Assembly: GCA_019828565.1 (NCBI GenBank)
Contig: JAHDYR010000009.1
Span: 124,001-188,000 of the forward strand
Direction of reading: 5' to 3'
Origin: Carpediemonas membranifera
Lineage: Eukaryota; Fornicata
Length of the DNA: 64,000 nt
The first letter of the stretch is position 1, and every line of letters starts with the position of its first letter. The position numbers and the translations under genes were made by a program. Shown in pieces: positions 21,010-32,332 of the stretch. A model generated the notes under the pieces. That model was given only the letters and a program-made list of their open reading frames with translations. It was not told where the DNA came from and made no database searches.

Positions 21010-21890
21010 AAAAGAAAGAAAGAATTTAATGTGTCCTGCTACTCGTCCTGCTGTGTAAGCTGAATGTCACAGTTTGTGTCACCCCTTCGAGGAACGCCTA
21101 AGCGTGTTGGTACCTCTACAGAGCACACCTAACACTTCCTAAGAGGGCGTGAACAACGGCCGTCAAGGCCTAGCTGGTACGCTAGAGGGATCCTATACAT
21201 GGCCACATTAATACCCCCAAAGTTAGGCTAACCCAGGTCTTACTCTTAGGGGCCCTTTGGGTCCCAGGTCTGCCTGGCACCTACAAAGCCTTGCCCTGCA
21301 CGCTGCTGTCAGGGACCTTCCGTACGTTTCCCCTCTCCCCCGGGTCCCCTAGGGAGGTCCTGGGGTTTCCTCGACCCGCTCGCCATGTTTCAGGCACCCG
21401 CCAGGGCGGGGTCGGGTCTAGAGTTCGCCGTACCAGCTGGGCCGGGTTAGGAACCCACCGACGCCGCGTAGGTAGACTTCCACGGACTTGCCGGCTGCGT
21501 TCGGGCTCATCTAGCGCTGTCCGATTTCACTGCAGGTTCCCATTATCGGGGGGAGCTCCCAGGGGCGGTTGCCACGTCTTCCAGTGTTCCTGGCTAGGCG
21601 CCGGGCCACATCAGGATGGCCCTGCCTTCCCGGCAGGTTACCGACGGAGTGGGTAGCTTCTTGCGTCATCCAGTACCTCCGCCAGTCTGCCATGCATCAT
21701 CCTCCTGGTGCGCCCCCACTGTGTGGGGAGGGGGTACCCCTTGCGCGCCGGAGGGATGCGCCGGACTGCTTGTCCGGACGCTTGCGCCCTACTGGCCCAG
21801 CTGTTTTGCCAGGCCTTCCCTATTTCGTGCTTGTTGTATGCGGTTGTCCCTTAGTGGTCCTTTGCAGCCTTCCCTCCGCCTGGCGCTACC

Positions 21891-21920
21891 GGAACATGTG
21901 GTGTTGTCCTCATTGGTTCC
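21891..21920 (-). other. LINE 3' UTR stem-loop, copy 2
   Basis: Stem GGAAC/GTTCC with the conserved flanks GCTACC before and AGG after on plus, and the conserved ACATGTGG inside. Located about 250 bases downstream of the ORF2 stop. Confidence 0.55.
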
Positions 21921-22085
21921 AGGCCCGCTGCGCTTGGGGTCGGTGCTCGGGCCACCTTTCCAGGCCGCCCTGTGGGTTGGGCCTGTCCCCTCTTGGTGGT
22001 GGGGGAGTTGTTTCAAGTGTGATGCAGGCATCAGAGTGCTCCCCTTGCTGCGTGGGTTGGGTTGGGTGTGCGGCCGGGCGCTACC

Positions 22086-22121
22086 GGAACATGTGGGGGG
22101 AAAACACCTCCCGCCGGTTCC
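22086..22121 (-). other. LINE 3' UTR stem-loop, copy 1
   Basis: Stem GGAAC/GTTCC with an inner GTGGG/CCCGC-type pairing and a conserved GCTACCGGAACATGTGG edge. It starts about 45 bases after the ORF2 stop. The equivalent in the satellite at 59682-59713 has GGGAC/GTCCC. Confidence 0.6.
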
Positions 22122-22166
22122 AGGAATGTTCTGCCCTGTGCCTTGTCTTCACCCAGGGCTTTCCTC

Positions 22167-25100
22167 CTAGGGGTCTGGGCCTGTTCTGAGGTTCATGAGG
22201 GCCTTTTTCCCGCATAATAGACCCTCCTTCACTGTTTCATCCTCCTGTTGCAATAGCCAGTGGAGCTCCAATATGGCCCTGGAGTTATACCACTCCCCAT
22301 CTGGGCCGTGCCGCAGCCTACTTGCCATGGTGTGTGTTGCCGCAGCTTCCCAGCACTGCTCCCACCCACTTGGGCGGCCGACGCCCTGGCACTCCGCTAT
22401 GATGTGGCTTTGTGTTCCTAGCGGTTGGTCTTCCAGCCACCCGGCTACTGCCACTAGCGCCTGCGCCTGGGGGGGTATAGTTGGAGGTAGTTGATCAATT
22501 CGCGTTCGGCTGCGAGTGTGCATATCGGGCATATTCTTTGGATACGGTCGCAGAGCATTTCCTGCCCAGGGTACCTCCTGCTTATGATGAGCGCGGCTCC
22601 TCGAGTTGTGTGGCTGTTGCTAGCGGAGGGGAGCGTGTTGGAGGCTGTTGCAACTACCCTCTTCAGCTCCCTCCTGAGCATCATCTCCCCTCTGATAATC
22701 TTTGGTTTCTTGGGTGCTCTCCCGCCTGCCATTGTTTGCATTGCCTCCGCAGCTAGCACTTCGGCGGCCGCCTTGGCTGTTCGGCTACCTTTGGTGACGA
22801 TGTCTCGTGCTGTCATCTTCCATCCCCCGGCTATTGCTCTGGGTCTGGGTCCGTGAAGGTCGCTAGGGGCCAGATCTAGTACGTTGTCTGCCCACTTGTT
22901 CAGCTTTCCGATAACGGACTTGGGGTTCGCTCTTCCCCAGTCGAAGTCCGCTAGGGGCGATGGGCGGTCAGGGTCCCGGGCCGATTCGCGGATTCTAACC
23001 GCTCTTACACCCATGTCCGCTTCCCAGCACATCCATCCCATCATCAGGCGGGCGACACCCCTCCACCGGGTCCGGTTCCCGCCATGAGTCCTCGCCAGTC
23101 GTTCCAAAGCCTTCTGCCTCCTGGGACTTGGCCCCAGATTTCGATTCCGAATTCGATCTTTGGCCATAGGAAGGTGCGGAGGATGGACTCGGAGACAGCC
23201 GCGGGCGTGGAGCCTTTAGTCCATCCCACTCTCCGGGCGAGGGCGATGTACTTGTTCGACTGTTCTCTTTTCTTTTGCGATGCATGCGCTGAGCGGATGA
23301 GGGCCACTTGCTATCCAGAGTCCCAAGTATCGGCCTGACTCCGCTGCTCGGGTGGCCTCCCCTTGAATTCGCACTTCCGCATTTGGATTGGTACTTATGA
23401 CGATGTTCTTTCCTGGGCTGATACACAGCTTGTGTGCCACTATCACTTCCACCATTGCGGCGGTGAGGGACTCCGCATCATTTTTCTTTCTTTGCCGAGA
23501 TGCTCGTATCGTCTACGAACATTGCTATGATGCCATTCCCGGGTCTGTGGTGGGTGGGGGAAGCTTCGGGTCTGGTATCTCGCCGTACTGTATTCTGAGT
23601 GACGCCTGGCTAATCCAGTTGGCCGTAAATAGTATGAATAGGGTGGGGGCGACCACGCAACCTTGCTTGACTCCTAGGTTCGTTTCGGACCATAGGTCGG
23701 ATCCCCTTACCGCAATGTAGGTCCTCTCCATTGTGCTTTGTACTGCTCTGACTAGGTGGGGGTGTACACCCATATTGATCAGCTTGCTGACTAGGATGTC
23801 CCTGGGAACCGTGTCGTACGCCTTTGCAATGTCGAGCAGCACGCTGGTCCGGTCTCCTTCTTGGTGCAGTTGGGTTAGGAGGGCGATGTGGTCTATGACT
23901 GTCTTTCCCTTCATGAAGCCGATCTGCTCTCTGGGGGTGTGCCTCTCAACTGTTGGTTTGAGCCTCCATTTGAGTACCTTCCCATATGCTCGGTAGAGGA
24001 GGGGGGTGAGTGAGATGGGTCGGTAGGATCCTGGCAGTAGCTTATCTTTCCCTACTTTGTGTATCGGGGAGATGGAGGCGTACTTCCACGTGGTGGGTAG
24101 TTCCCCAGACTCGTATACTTTCTGGAAGAGGCATGTGATTGCCCTGTAGGCCGCCTGGGGGAGGTCTCTCAGACATTCGCCCGTGATACCATCCGGGCCT
24201 CCTGCCGATGATTTCTTCAGGGACTTGATGGCGGCCGTGACCTCCTCCCTCCGTGGGGGTTGATCAGTTGTTTGGGCCGCCGGGATCTGGTCCCAACTAG
24301 GTGCTATGCCACTACTGACTTGGGCGTATTGCCTCTGCAGCTCCCTAGCTATCTCGTTTTCCCTTGTTAAGATCGACCTCTTTCCTCTGAGCATCGCCGG
24401 TAGCCCTGCGTGTTGTTTCTCGTTCCAGAACCTGTGGACCTGGTTTGCTATGACCTTCTTGGTGGTCTTATACCCTGCCCTTGCGCTGTTTTCCACCTGC
24501 TGCGTCCACTCCTCCTTGAAGCTTTTCCATGACTTCTGGAGCTCGTTGTTCAGGGTCCGCTTGATTTCCGCGGCCCCCCGCTTTGTTCCATCGGGCTAGG
24601 ATGAGTTGCTTCCATACGTTCTCCGGGATCCTTTTTGCGATCTCCCTGGTCTGACGTTCCTAGCGGAAGTTTGAAATCCCACCGATAAGAGTTCCCGTAT
24701 TTGGTACTCGATTGTATCTACATGGAGCTCCACATCGGGTTGCGGCCATTCCCTTGCCCCTTTCCCCGTTGCGCTCTGGGAGGACATTCCAGGTGGTTGT
24801 TCCTGGGATTTCCAGCTTGGGTTTGGCCGGTTGTTTCTTCCAATGCGGTTCGTCCCAGGTTAGCTCCACTGCCCTATGGGGGAGCCCCAATGCCCCATCT
24901 CAGCTTTGTCAATGACTCTAGCTTTGGCCCTCGTGATCCCCCCAGATACAGCTGCATAATCCAGCGTCGAGGTGGTATTCCCACTCATGTATGTGTGAGA
25001 CGAGGGAAAACTAGGTCTAGATTGTTTCGCTGTAGTGTGGCGCTGGTGGCATGGCGCAGGCTCCGCGGGTCACGGTTCCAGTCCCCCATGATGATTATCT

Positions 25101-25536
25101 CGAAGCCGTGGTACTCTCTGACGATGTTTTCCAGCTGTTGGTCGAAGCGGTCTAGCTCCGCTGCGCTGCGGTCACTTGGAGGGGCGTATATGTTGATGAC
25201 TGCGATAGCCCTTGAGGTTTCGAGGATGCTAACTTGAACTCGGGGGTTCGTGCCGTCAGATACTCCTACATCCCAGGTTGCCTGTGAATGTGGGCTGATC
25301 ACCGTGGCTACGCCTAGGTTAATCTTGCCCTTTCGAGCCTTGATGGGTTTGGCGTGCCCTGCACATGCGTATTGTAGGTCCGCCCAACAGGGGACTACGG
25401 AGTTACCGTACCTGAATGTTTCCTGCAAGAGGAGGGCGTCCGGGCTCGTGTGCTTGCGAAGCGCTACCGCTATAGATCCGCTGTAGTCTTCATTGCCCGT
25501 TAAGTGTCCTTGGCTGTTAAGGGAGACTATTCGCAT
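22167..25536 (-). pseudogene. LINE ORF2: APE endonuclease and reverse transcriptase
   Basis: Starts at the ATG 25536-25534. The apurinic-like endonuclease (25536 to about 24900) shows LLLQETF, INIYAPP and IIMGDWN, then a frameshift before a STLDY motif. RT spans about 24496-23200 with SAGGPDGITGE, PGSYRPISLTPLLYR, LLDIAKAYDTVP, KQGCVVAPTLF and active site FVDD (about 23515). After it come SPGKNIVIS and RYLGLWI. The C-terminal part has a CPIC cysteine pair near 22545 and an end region with SHIIAECQ and GEWYNS. At least four frameshifts are present. EN nicks the target and RT copies the RNA at the nick. Confidence 0.88.
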
Positions 25537-26267
25537 TCAGGTTGTTACTGCCTTAACCTGCACTCCTTATTCTGCACTACCTGCACACTTTCATCTTGTT
25601 GTTGGGGTTTAGCATCTGCATAGTTGCCTTCCCAATGGGTGAGCGCCTATGTCGTCGTTGTTTAGCACGTTGGGTGGGCCGCTTCCCGCCCTGTGGGTTG
25701 TTGGTGGGCGGCCCGGGTAGGCGTCTTCTTTGCCCTTGATATTTCTCCAGGACCCAGAAGCATGCGCCATTCACATGGGGTGCTTGGCCAGAACGGCTGC
25801 TTCCTCCAGAGTCCCCAGACGTGGCCCAGGTTCCCTCTTGGAGCTGACCTAGGGTGTACCACCCCTTTCACTGGCCGCGCCCTCGCGGTGCTTGTCGGGA
25901 CTTTCGTGCCAGTCTCTATAGCGCTTCTGGCCTCGCACATTGGCAGCATCGTTACCTAACTACGCATAGGTGGGAGCGACTCCTTTCGGCGCCCCTCCCA
26001 AGGCTGGAGTTCCAGCCTGCCGGACAGGCGGGTCCTCGATGGCGTTCCAACTGCCTCTTACCCGCCCCCCGGTCCCTGCGGGGAACAGGGGTTTTAAGAA
26101 AAGAAAAGTCACCCGGGCATTGGCGCCAGTACAGCCCTTCTGGCGGGCTCCAACGCTGCACCTATTCCGGCGCCTTCACTTCACCAGTCTAGTCCTACAC
26201 TAACGTGCTATATATACACATCCCTTTAGACTCTGCACTCTTCCCTCCACTGCTTTGGTATGGCTCG
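25537..26267 (-). other. Spacer between LINE ORF1 and ORF2
   Basis: About 730 bp in which I see no gene. Short minus frames (25577-25774, 25662-25949) lack recognisable features. It could be decayed coding sequence or a true inter-ORF spacer. Confidence 0.4.
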
Positions 26268-29200
26268 TTACTCATGCATCTCTTGATCTGGTTCGTCGCT
26301 CTCGTGCTCCATTCCGATGCGTAGGAGCTCTTCTTCCTCGTCGCTTCCGTTGGCGGCGGCAAGCGCCTCCTCAAGCCTGGCCTCGAGGACTCTGTTTGTT
26401 TCACGGAGCCTGAGGCTGGCTCTTTTGAAGGCCTCCGATTTCTCGGCGATGCGCTGGAGGCGCTGGCGCTCGCTCGCTCCTCTTGCTAGGGCTTCCCTTT
26501 CCTTGGCCAGCTGGCCTTGGAGGTGGGCAACCTCGTTGTTCAGCCGGGAGACTTCCTCTTCGTAATGGCTCATGATCCGCTGCCGCTCTTCTTCAGCTCT
26601 TCGCTCCACCTCCGCTTGGAAGAGGGCTTGGATGTAGGCACCCATCTGATCGACTGTGCCCAGTCTTGGGTTTGGGGGCCTCTTCCCTTCGGGGCCGCCC
26701 GGCGGGGGCCGGTGCTCGAAAGCCTGGCTCAGAGGCATCGCCGGGGGTTGGCCTCTTTGTGAGGCGTGAGGATCGCCTGTCCCGGGGCCGGGTGGGGGGG
26801 TTCATCCCTCTGGGAGTGGGGTAAGCAGGGCTTACCTGGTGCGCATTAGGGGTGATGATTGCCCTTGGGGTGGGGTGGGCGGGGGGTTACCTGGCGCGGG
26901 TTGGGGGTGGGGTTTGTTTCCCCTTGGAACCTGCTGGGGGAGGGGGTGGCGTTCACCTTCCCTTTGAGATGGGTTCGGGGTGGGGACCTGTCGGTTCTCG
27001 GTGAGCGGGCCCTCAAGCAGCCCTAGGGCCGGCCACTCCATGCCTTGGTGAATCTCGTTGGTGAGCCTCTCCCGGTGCTCTTCGAGGCAGGCTCTAAGCG
27101 CGGCCCTTGCCGCGGTCACAGCCTCTTTTTGCTCTCGCTGCGACCTGTGCCCGTCGTTGTTCTGGGTGTACGGGAAGTCCCACAGGCGGATGGGGGTAGT
27201 CTCATCATGGGACTGCATCCCAGGGCCAGGGTGCCGTCGTATTGGGGTTCGCCCAAGGCGCTCGGGCGGCGTCTTCCAGGCTCCCCTCCTTGTTCTACTG
27301 TGCGGATGCCCCAGTCTAGGGGAAGAACCGAGGGGAAGAAGTTGACATAATGCCTGGGCCCTCTATCTTGGCGCCGGAGTTCCGCGCTTACGATGAGTTT
27401 TCGGGACGCCCGCTGGTGCTCTATCGCCGATGTTCACCAGGCAGTGGGTGAGCCGGTGTCTCAGCTGCTGGGCTGAGCCCCCATGCATCATGTCATGCTT
27501 ATGGAGCGGGACCAGCGAGGCTGCCTGGGATAGGGTCAGGAGCTCGGGGTGGAGTTTGACCGGGAGTTGCTCCATGACCCTGGGGGTCCAGGGTGGTACG
27601 GTTGCCATAGAAGTCTGGCCAGTAGCCCTTCTCCCTTGCTACGCGGCGCCTACCGTTCCACTCGGATAGGAGCTCCACGACCAGGGGTCTCGTGCTTGGG
27701 CAGGAGTCCGGGCTGAGAACGGCTACGCCCCTCCTTTCAAGGACCCTTAGGATTCCTTTTCCTGTGCTGAACTCTTGCGCGGTCGTGTTGGCCATGTGGA
27801 TTTCCTTCGGACGCGGCTTGGTGGTAAAGATCACGTGCTGTAGTTGCCCCAGGGGTGTGATGACCTCTCGCCCTCTATGGCGGTTGATCTCTACAGCCAG
27901 GTCTGGGACCCCGTGTCCTACTCTAATGATGGGGCTTTGTGCCCCCGTCACTTTCCCTCCTCGTGCGATTAGTTCCGCTCCCACATCAGCCCAGGTCCAC
28001 GGGTTATACAGCATGTGGATGGCCAGGGAGAGTCTTGTGTAGAAGAGCGATACATCCGCAAGCGCACAGTGACAGTAGGCTGGTGCGTTTCTGTGATAGG
28101 GGCACAGCCCCTTGGGTTCCCTTCTCCTTTGCTGGTCGCGGGTCCAGACCTTGGCCTGCTCGGCTGCCTTCTGGTCCTCCTGTGGAGGGTCTCTCGGACC
28201 GGGCGGTCCTCCTGGGAGGGGGGTAGAAGAGGGTGAGGGTGCTATTGAGACGGGGGTACACCGCATCTAGGCCGGCTTCATAGATTAGGTGGGTGGCTAC
28301 CCATGCCCTGGCCGTGGAATCCGGTACGTATTTGGCGCTCGTGAGGACACTTCGTTCAGCTTCCACCCCTTTGGCAGTCAGGTGGATGAACGCGTTATGG
28401 TGTCCTTCGAGACGCCGGAGGGCATCGATCATTTCCGCGCACCATGTGGTGCTGTTTGGGAATGTGCTTTCGAATCCCTGGGGGCCTGCCCAGTGGTGAT
28501 GTCGACGAAGGTGGCTGGGGGGCAACCGTGGAGAATTCTTGAGCTCATCAGAGCCTGGTCGAGGTCGGCCACCCGAATATCTTCGCCTAACATCCCGTGC
28601 AGACTGGCGACGATATTCCCGTTGGCGGGGTCAAAGACTATGACCGCCCCTTCGCATATGACGGCCTCATCCCCCGCCTTGGATGCGGGTTTGGACGCTT
28701 CGAAGTCAATGCACCCGATCAGCATCCTCTTGCCCTGCGGGTTGGTGAGCGGGCAGGACGGGGGAGTCTGCTGTTGGCTGACAGTTCTCTACCCCTTGGC
28801 GGGTTGACGTCACTATCACTGCCAGGGACTCTTCTGGCCGAGTCGTCGGCGTTGGGCCGGGGGCCATCTTGGGTACCCCCGGTCTCCGAGCCCGCACTTT
28901 CGCCGCTGGGCATGGTGGTGGGGTTCCCCCGCTAGTTGGGTTCCAACCTGCTTCGCCCCCCAATGAACGAGGGGGCGACTGGATCGCCCATGTTGGGTTG
29001 GCCAGTGGTCGGGTCGCCGCCGTTGTGCGGGGCAACGCCCAGGTTGCCCCTGGTGGGTGGGTCCGTCCTTGGGCCGCCGTTGGGCGGGCTATCACCTGCA
29101 CTTGCTCTGCCATTATTCGGTGGGGGGGTGACCGGGTTGCCCTCGTGGGGTGGGTTGTCGGTTTGCTCGTTGCCCTTGGGCGGGCCGTCCCCTGTGGATT

Positions 29201-30604
29201 CGGTGGCGAGCAGCTTGGTACCCTGGTCCGCCATCCAGATGTTTGCGATCCTGCTAACGAGGGTGGAAGCGTCGCAGAGGTCCGGGTGGATGAACTCAGG
29301 GGCCGGCATTGGCCGGGTAGTAGTATCCCATGCGGCCCACAGCTCTTTGAAGCCCGGAACTGTCCAGCGAAGCACTAAGTCTTCGGCCTCACTGCGCGCT
29401 AGCTCGTCGCCGGCAATGTTGAGGGCTGAATCCGTGGGTGTCCTGCTAACCAACACAGGTCTGGTCACCCCATCGGTCCTGCTGTAGACAGCTATCGCGG
29501 AGAACATGCCACCTTCCCAGGGCTTGACGGCCTGTCCGTCAAGGGGGGGAAAGCCTCCTGCTGGGGGGTCTGGGGCTAAGGGGGACGGGGGCATCCTCCC
29601 AGGCCCGACCTAGGGCCGCCCACTTGTTGTTGACGTTGTTGTGGGCTCTGTCCGCACCTGGCGCTTTCGCTGAGCCGGCTGTGGCTTGGCCGCCTGCCTT
29701 GAGGAGCCAGGCGGCGCTCTGCTGGCCGAACCTTGTCCTGATCCCAGGCCCTGTGAGGCTTTGGTGACCTGCGGCCTTGAGAGTGCTGGCAACTAGCTCG
29801 AACAGCAAGGATCTAGCCGGTGGCGGGCTTGATAACTTGAAGTTGGCGGCGTTATCCCTCGAGAAGATCACTGTGGTGTTGTTGCACTTGGCGAGGATGG
29901 AATCGGCTGCTCTTCGGACTTTTTGCCACTCTTCGGTCGTAGCTAAGCGTTTTCCAAGCTTGGTGAGCTCTGTTCCAGCTTCGTCTACATCATTCCCCCG
30001 GCCCATGGCTTGTTGGGGGAACTTTGTGTTTGTGGCCGAAATTGGTCTCGAAAAGTCGGAGGGGGAAAGTCGGCATGAATCCCCCGGTGAGCCCTCCCTG
30101 CCCGCCTCGCCTGTAGGCGCCGTTGCCGGCGCTCGTAGGCTGGGAAACCCGGGGTCAGGGAGAATTCGGCCTTGGAGGTGAACATCACGAAGGCCGGCCC
30201 GCATCGGGGCAGTGGCCGGCGCTGTTGGTCCTCGCGGTGGATTTTCCAGGCCGCCTGGCTTACCCACCATGGCCTTCCGGTTATCAGGGCGTAGTGGTAT
30301 AGCAGGATGTCATTTTCAGCATTTGGGTAGCCGTTATTTCCCTTTCTCGGCTGGGATTCTGCCACCACTGTAGCTGGTGATCCACTCCTGGGGGGAAGGG
30401 ATCCTTTATCTTGCTATACCCTTTTAGGTCGCCGTACATCCGGATCAAGTCGGCGATTTTCTCGGTTCTCGTGCGCTCCTTGCGTAGAGGAGGCCCTATG
30501 GGATGCTCGGGGAGGAGATCTTCTGCTCGGGCAACGTACCCGCCCTGTGGGTTCCTGGGAAACGCGTCCATTGCCGGCCGGTGGCTCGGATGAGGAGTGT
30601 GCAT
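26268..30604 (-). pseudogene. LINE ORF1 region, long and frameshifted
   Basis: Successive minus frames from an ATG at 30604 to a TAA at 26268 appear to be one broken gene of over 1,400 codons. In order: an N-terminal part (30604-30284) with ADLIRMYGDLKGY; 30368-29985; a Pro/Gly-rich part (30270-28932) with AVYSRTDGVTRPV and LDRW-like segments; a DEDDh-exonuclease-like region (about 28772-28030); 28266-27499 continuing past it; 27608-27363; 27218-26832; and a final coiled coil (26738-26268) very rich in Glu, Arg and Ala. No RRM or CCHC motif typical of LINE ORF1 proteins was recognised. The number of shifts (about seven) is high for a copy with a perfect target duplication. Confidence 0.55.
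28030..28772 (-). other. DEDDh exonuclease-like domain within LINE ORF1
   Basis: Minus codons give LIGCIDFEAS (candidate Exo I, DxE) followed by ICEGAVIVFDPANGNIV, the usual beta-strand pattern of DnaQ/ERI-type exonucleases. After a frameshift comes HHNAFIHL (candidate Exo II position, but without the expected Asp), and after another shift AYCHCALADVSLFYTRL (candidate Exo III, HxxxxD). Such domains remove nucleotides from 3' ends of RNA or DNA. The order and spacing fit, but the missing middle Asp and the two frameshifts keep this tentative. Confidence 0.4.
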
Positions 30605-30732
30605 TTTAGTGCTCCATCACCTGATCACACCATAGCCTTGTGGCGTTGTACGTTGGCCTTTCCGAGCAGGGGCGGGGAGGTGTGGCCTATTGCCTGAGAT
30701 GCGGGGTCGGTTGCGAACCTTGTAGCCATAAT

Positions 30733-31512
30733 ATGAGTTCACCACATTTGGTTCCTGTTACACCCATTAGCCCGCCTGGCGACTACCACCAAGGCCCAGG
30801 CATTGCCGCAGCTAAGGTTCAGCCTTCTAAGGTACCTGATTCCCCTCTTGGCCCTCATGCCGATCACCTCCAAGGCCCAGGCATTGCCGCGGCGGAGCCC
30901 CAGACCCCTAGAGAGGGCTGGGGGTCGGATTCTTCCACCACATCGTCCTCTGTGGAGGAGCTGCCCCCCGGGTCATTGGCATTGCCTTCCTCCCGCAGCG
31001 CCCGCGCCTCTGCTCCCAACCTGGTGGGATGGGGCCTCAGGAGTCCTCAACGCCGACTCTTCCGCTCCTTCCAGGGGAAAGCCGTCCCCCGCCGCCTCCA
31101 GCTGGCCCGGTCCCCTGCTTCCCCCGGTCCTCACAACGGCGAGGGCGCTGCCCCGTTTATCACGCCATTGGCTTCCTCCCCAGCTGGGGCTCGCACCGTT
31201 CGTCAGCCTGTGGCTCCACTTGCGTCAGCCCTCGACGCTCTCAGCACTTTGGATCGCATCGCCATGGACTGGCACTCGTGTGCCTATGCCTTCGTGGACA
31301 TGCTCCATGAGGGGACCGACGAGGATCAGCCTGTCGAGAACCTACAGGCCATTTTGGCATTCCAGCGCACTTCTCAGTCCCAGATGGTTATGTATCGCAG
31401 CAGCAGGGGCGCTCTTGAGCGGGCCCTTAGGCAGTATGTCCCTTCGGTTTCCCATTTCCTTGCCGACGGAAGCCCCTCAGTGGAGTTCCTGGGCGCCGGG
31501 ACTCCTCAGTAA
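30733..31512 (+). CDS. Antisense open frame in the LINE 5' region
   Basis: 259 codons on the plus strand, opposite to the LINE, with its ATG about 130 bases from the ORF1 start on the other strand. No family recognised. Residues 1-155 are Pro/Ser/Ala-rich with a repeat (QGPGIAAAK and QGPGIAAAE). The last 100 residues look helical and folded (LDRIAMDWHSCAYAFVDML, then LQAILAFQRTSQ). GC-rich DNA gives long chance frames, and an overlapping 244-codon frame exists, so coding status is uncertain. Its placement recalls the antisense ORF0 of human L1. A weak PxxxxQAILxxxR resemblance to the accessory gene of element F is noted but not relied on. Confidence 0.4.
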   Translation: MSSPHLVPVTPISPPGDYHQGPGIAAAKVQPSKVPDSPLGPHADHLQGPGIAAAEPQTPREGWGSDSSTTSSSVEELPPGSLALPSSRSARASAPNLVGWGLRSPQRRLFRSFQGKAVPRRLQLARSPASPGPHNGEGAAPFITPLASSPAGARTVRQPVAPLASALDALSTLDRIAMDWHSCAYAFVDMLHEGTDEDQPVENLQAILAFQRTSQSQMVMYRSSRGALERALRQYVPSVSHFLADGSPSVEFLGAGTPQ

Positions 31513-32316
31513 ACACCCAGGGTTGAATGGGGGTTGAGACCATGTTGCTGCTGTTCCTTGCGGTATCTGCCTACCACTCGGGTTGCTGGGCCCCGGCATT
31601 CTCCCCTTCTCCCAGCGGGGAGCGCGGCCACAGGGCGCCATTTGGGTTTCCCTCCAGTTGCGCGTCATTCCTACTAAATTCATGAGTTCATACCTTGGTT
31701 TCGGCTTGGTTGCAGTGGTGAGGGCCCTTGGCATGTTGCTGGGGGCTCCTCTGGACGTTCTTTGCCCTGTGGGTTGAGGAACGTCCGGGCGGTAAGCTTC
31801 CCTTGGTCTTTTGGATGGTAATATCCCATCAGACCGCTCACCGGGGGCTCCATGCCCATACGGGTTTCGTTGCCCCAGAGGGTGCACTTTAGGGAGCACA
31901 GAGAACCAACCCAAGCACAGCGCCCGTCCGCTAGCGGGTTATACAAGGCAGGCAGGGTGGTTTCAGGGGCGACGGCTCGTGCCTCCGGCGCTCGCATCTT
32001 CCAGTTTTCTGCCACCGGCCCGTTTCGCTTCCGTTTGACTTGGTCTCAGGCGATCTCATCGAGGAGGCTAGAGAGAGGCCTCGTGCGCCCTGTGGGTAGA
32101 AGTGGTAAAGAGTTATGCTGTTCCTGCTGGTATTCCCCGAGCAGGAGAACTCCCGATGCTGAATTGACCAAAATGTGGCATTCCGCGCTATAGGTCACCG
32201 CCGCTCTGTTTTGAGCTCTATAAACCTCGAAAGAATCGCCAATGGCTATCATTCCTCGGCGCTTGGCTTTGTTCCGGTTGGTGATTCCAACTTTCCATAC
32301 CGGACATTTTTAACTG
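31513..32316 (-). other. LINE 5' leader
   Basis: About 0.8 kb from the 5' boundary (next to the target duplication) to the end of the antisense frame. It presumably holds the LINE's internal promoter. Overlapping minus frames at 31477-31914 and 31680-32015 have no recognisable content. Starts CAGTTAAAAATGTCCGG on minus. Confidence 0.5.
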
Positions 32317-32332
32317 GTAGCGCCCATACAGG
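32317..32332 (-). repeat. LINE target-site duplication, 5' copy
   Basis: GTAGCGCCCATACAGG, exact match to 20994-21009. It encodes LYGRY of the H integrase on minus. Confidence 0.93.

Larger units (their letters stand above)
21010..22166 (-). other. 3' UTR of the LINE
   Basis: No coding sequence recognised; GC-rich, with the tail (TTTC)n-like at 21010-21024. It contains two copies of a stem-loop motif at 21891-21920 and 22086-22121. Long plus-strand frames at 21569-22189 are antisense and are judged fortuitous. Confidence 0.75.
21010..32316 (-). mobile_element. Full-length LINE with APE-type endonuclease, 11.3 kb
   Basis: Minus-strand non-LTR retrotransposon bounded by a perfect 16-bp target duplication inside the integrase gene of H. 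Order from its 5' end (32316): about 0.8 kb leader, an antisense open frame (30733-31512), a long ORF1 region (30604-26268), ORF2 with endonuclease and RT (25536-22167), and a 1.15-kb 3' UTR ending in a TTTC-type simple repeat (plus: AAAAGAAAGAAAGAA). ORF1 and ORF2 carry many frameshifts. Confidence 0.92.

Noticed and set aside
21569-22189. Two overlapping plus-strand frames of about 200 codons
   Set aside because: They lie antisense in the GC-rich LINE 3' UTR, overlap each other in different frames and have cysteine- and tryptophan-rich composition without a domain.
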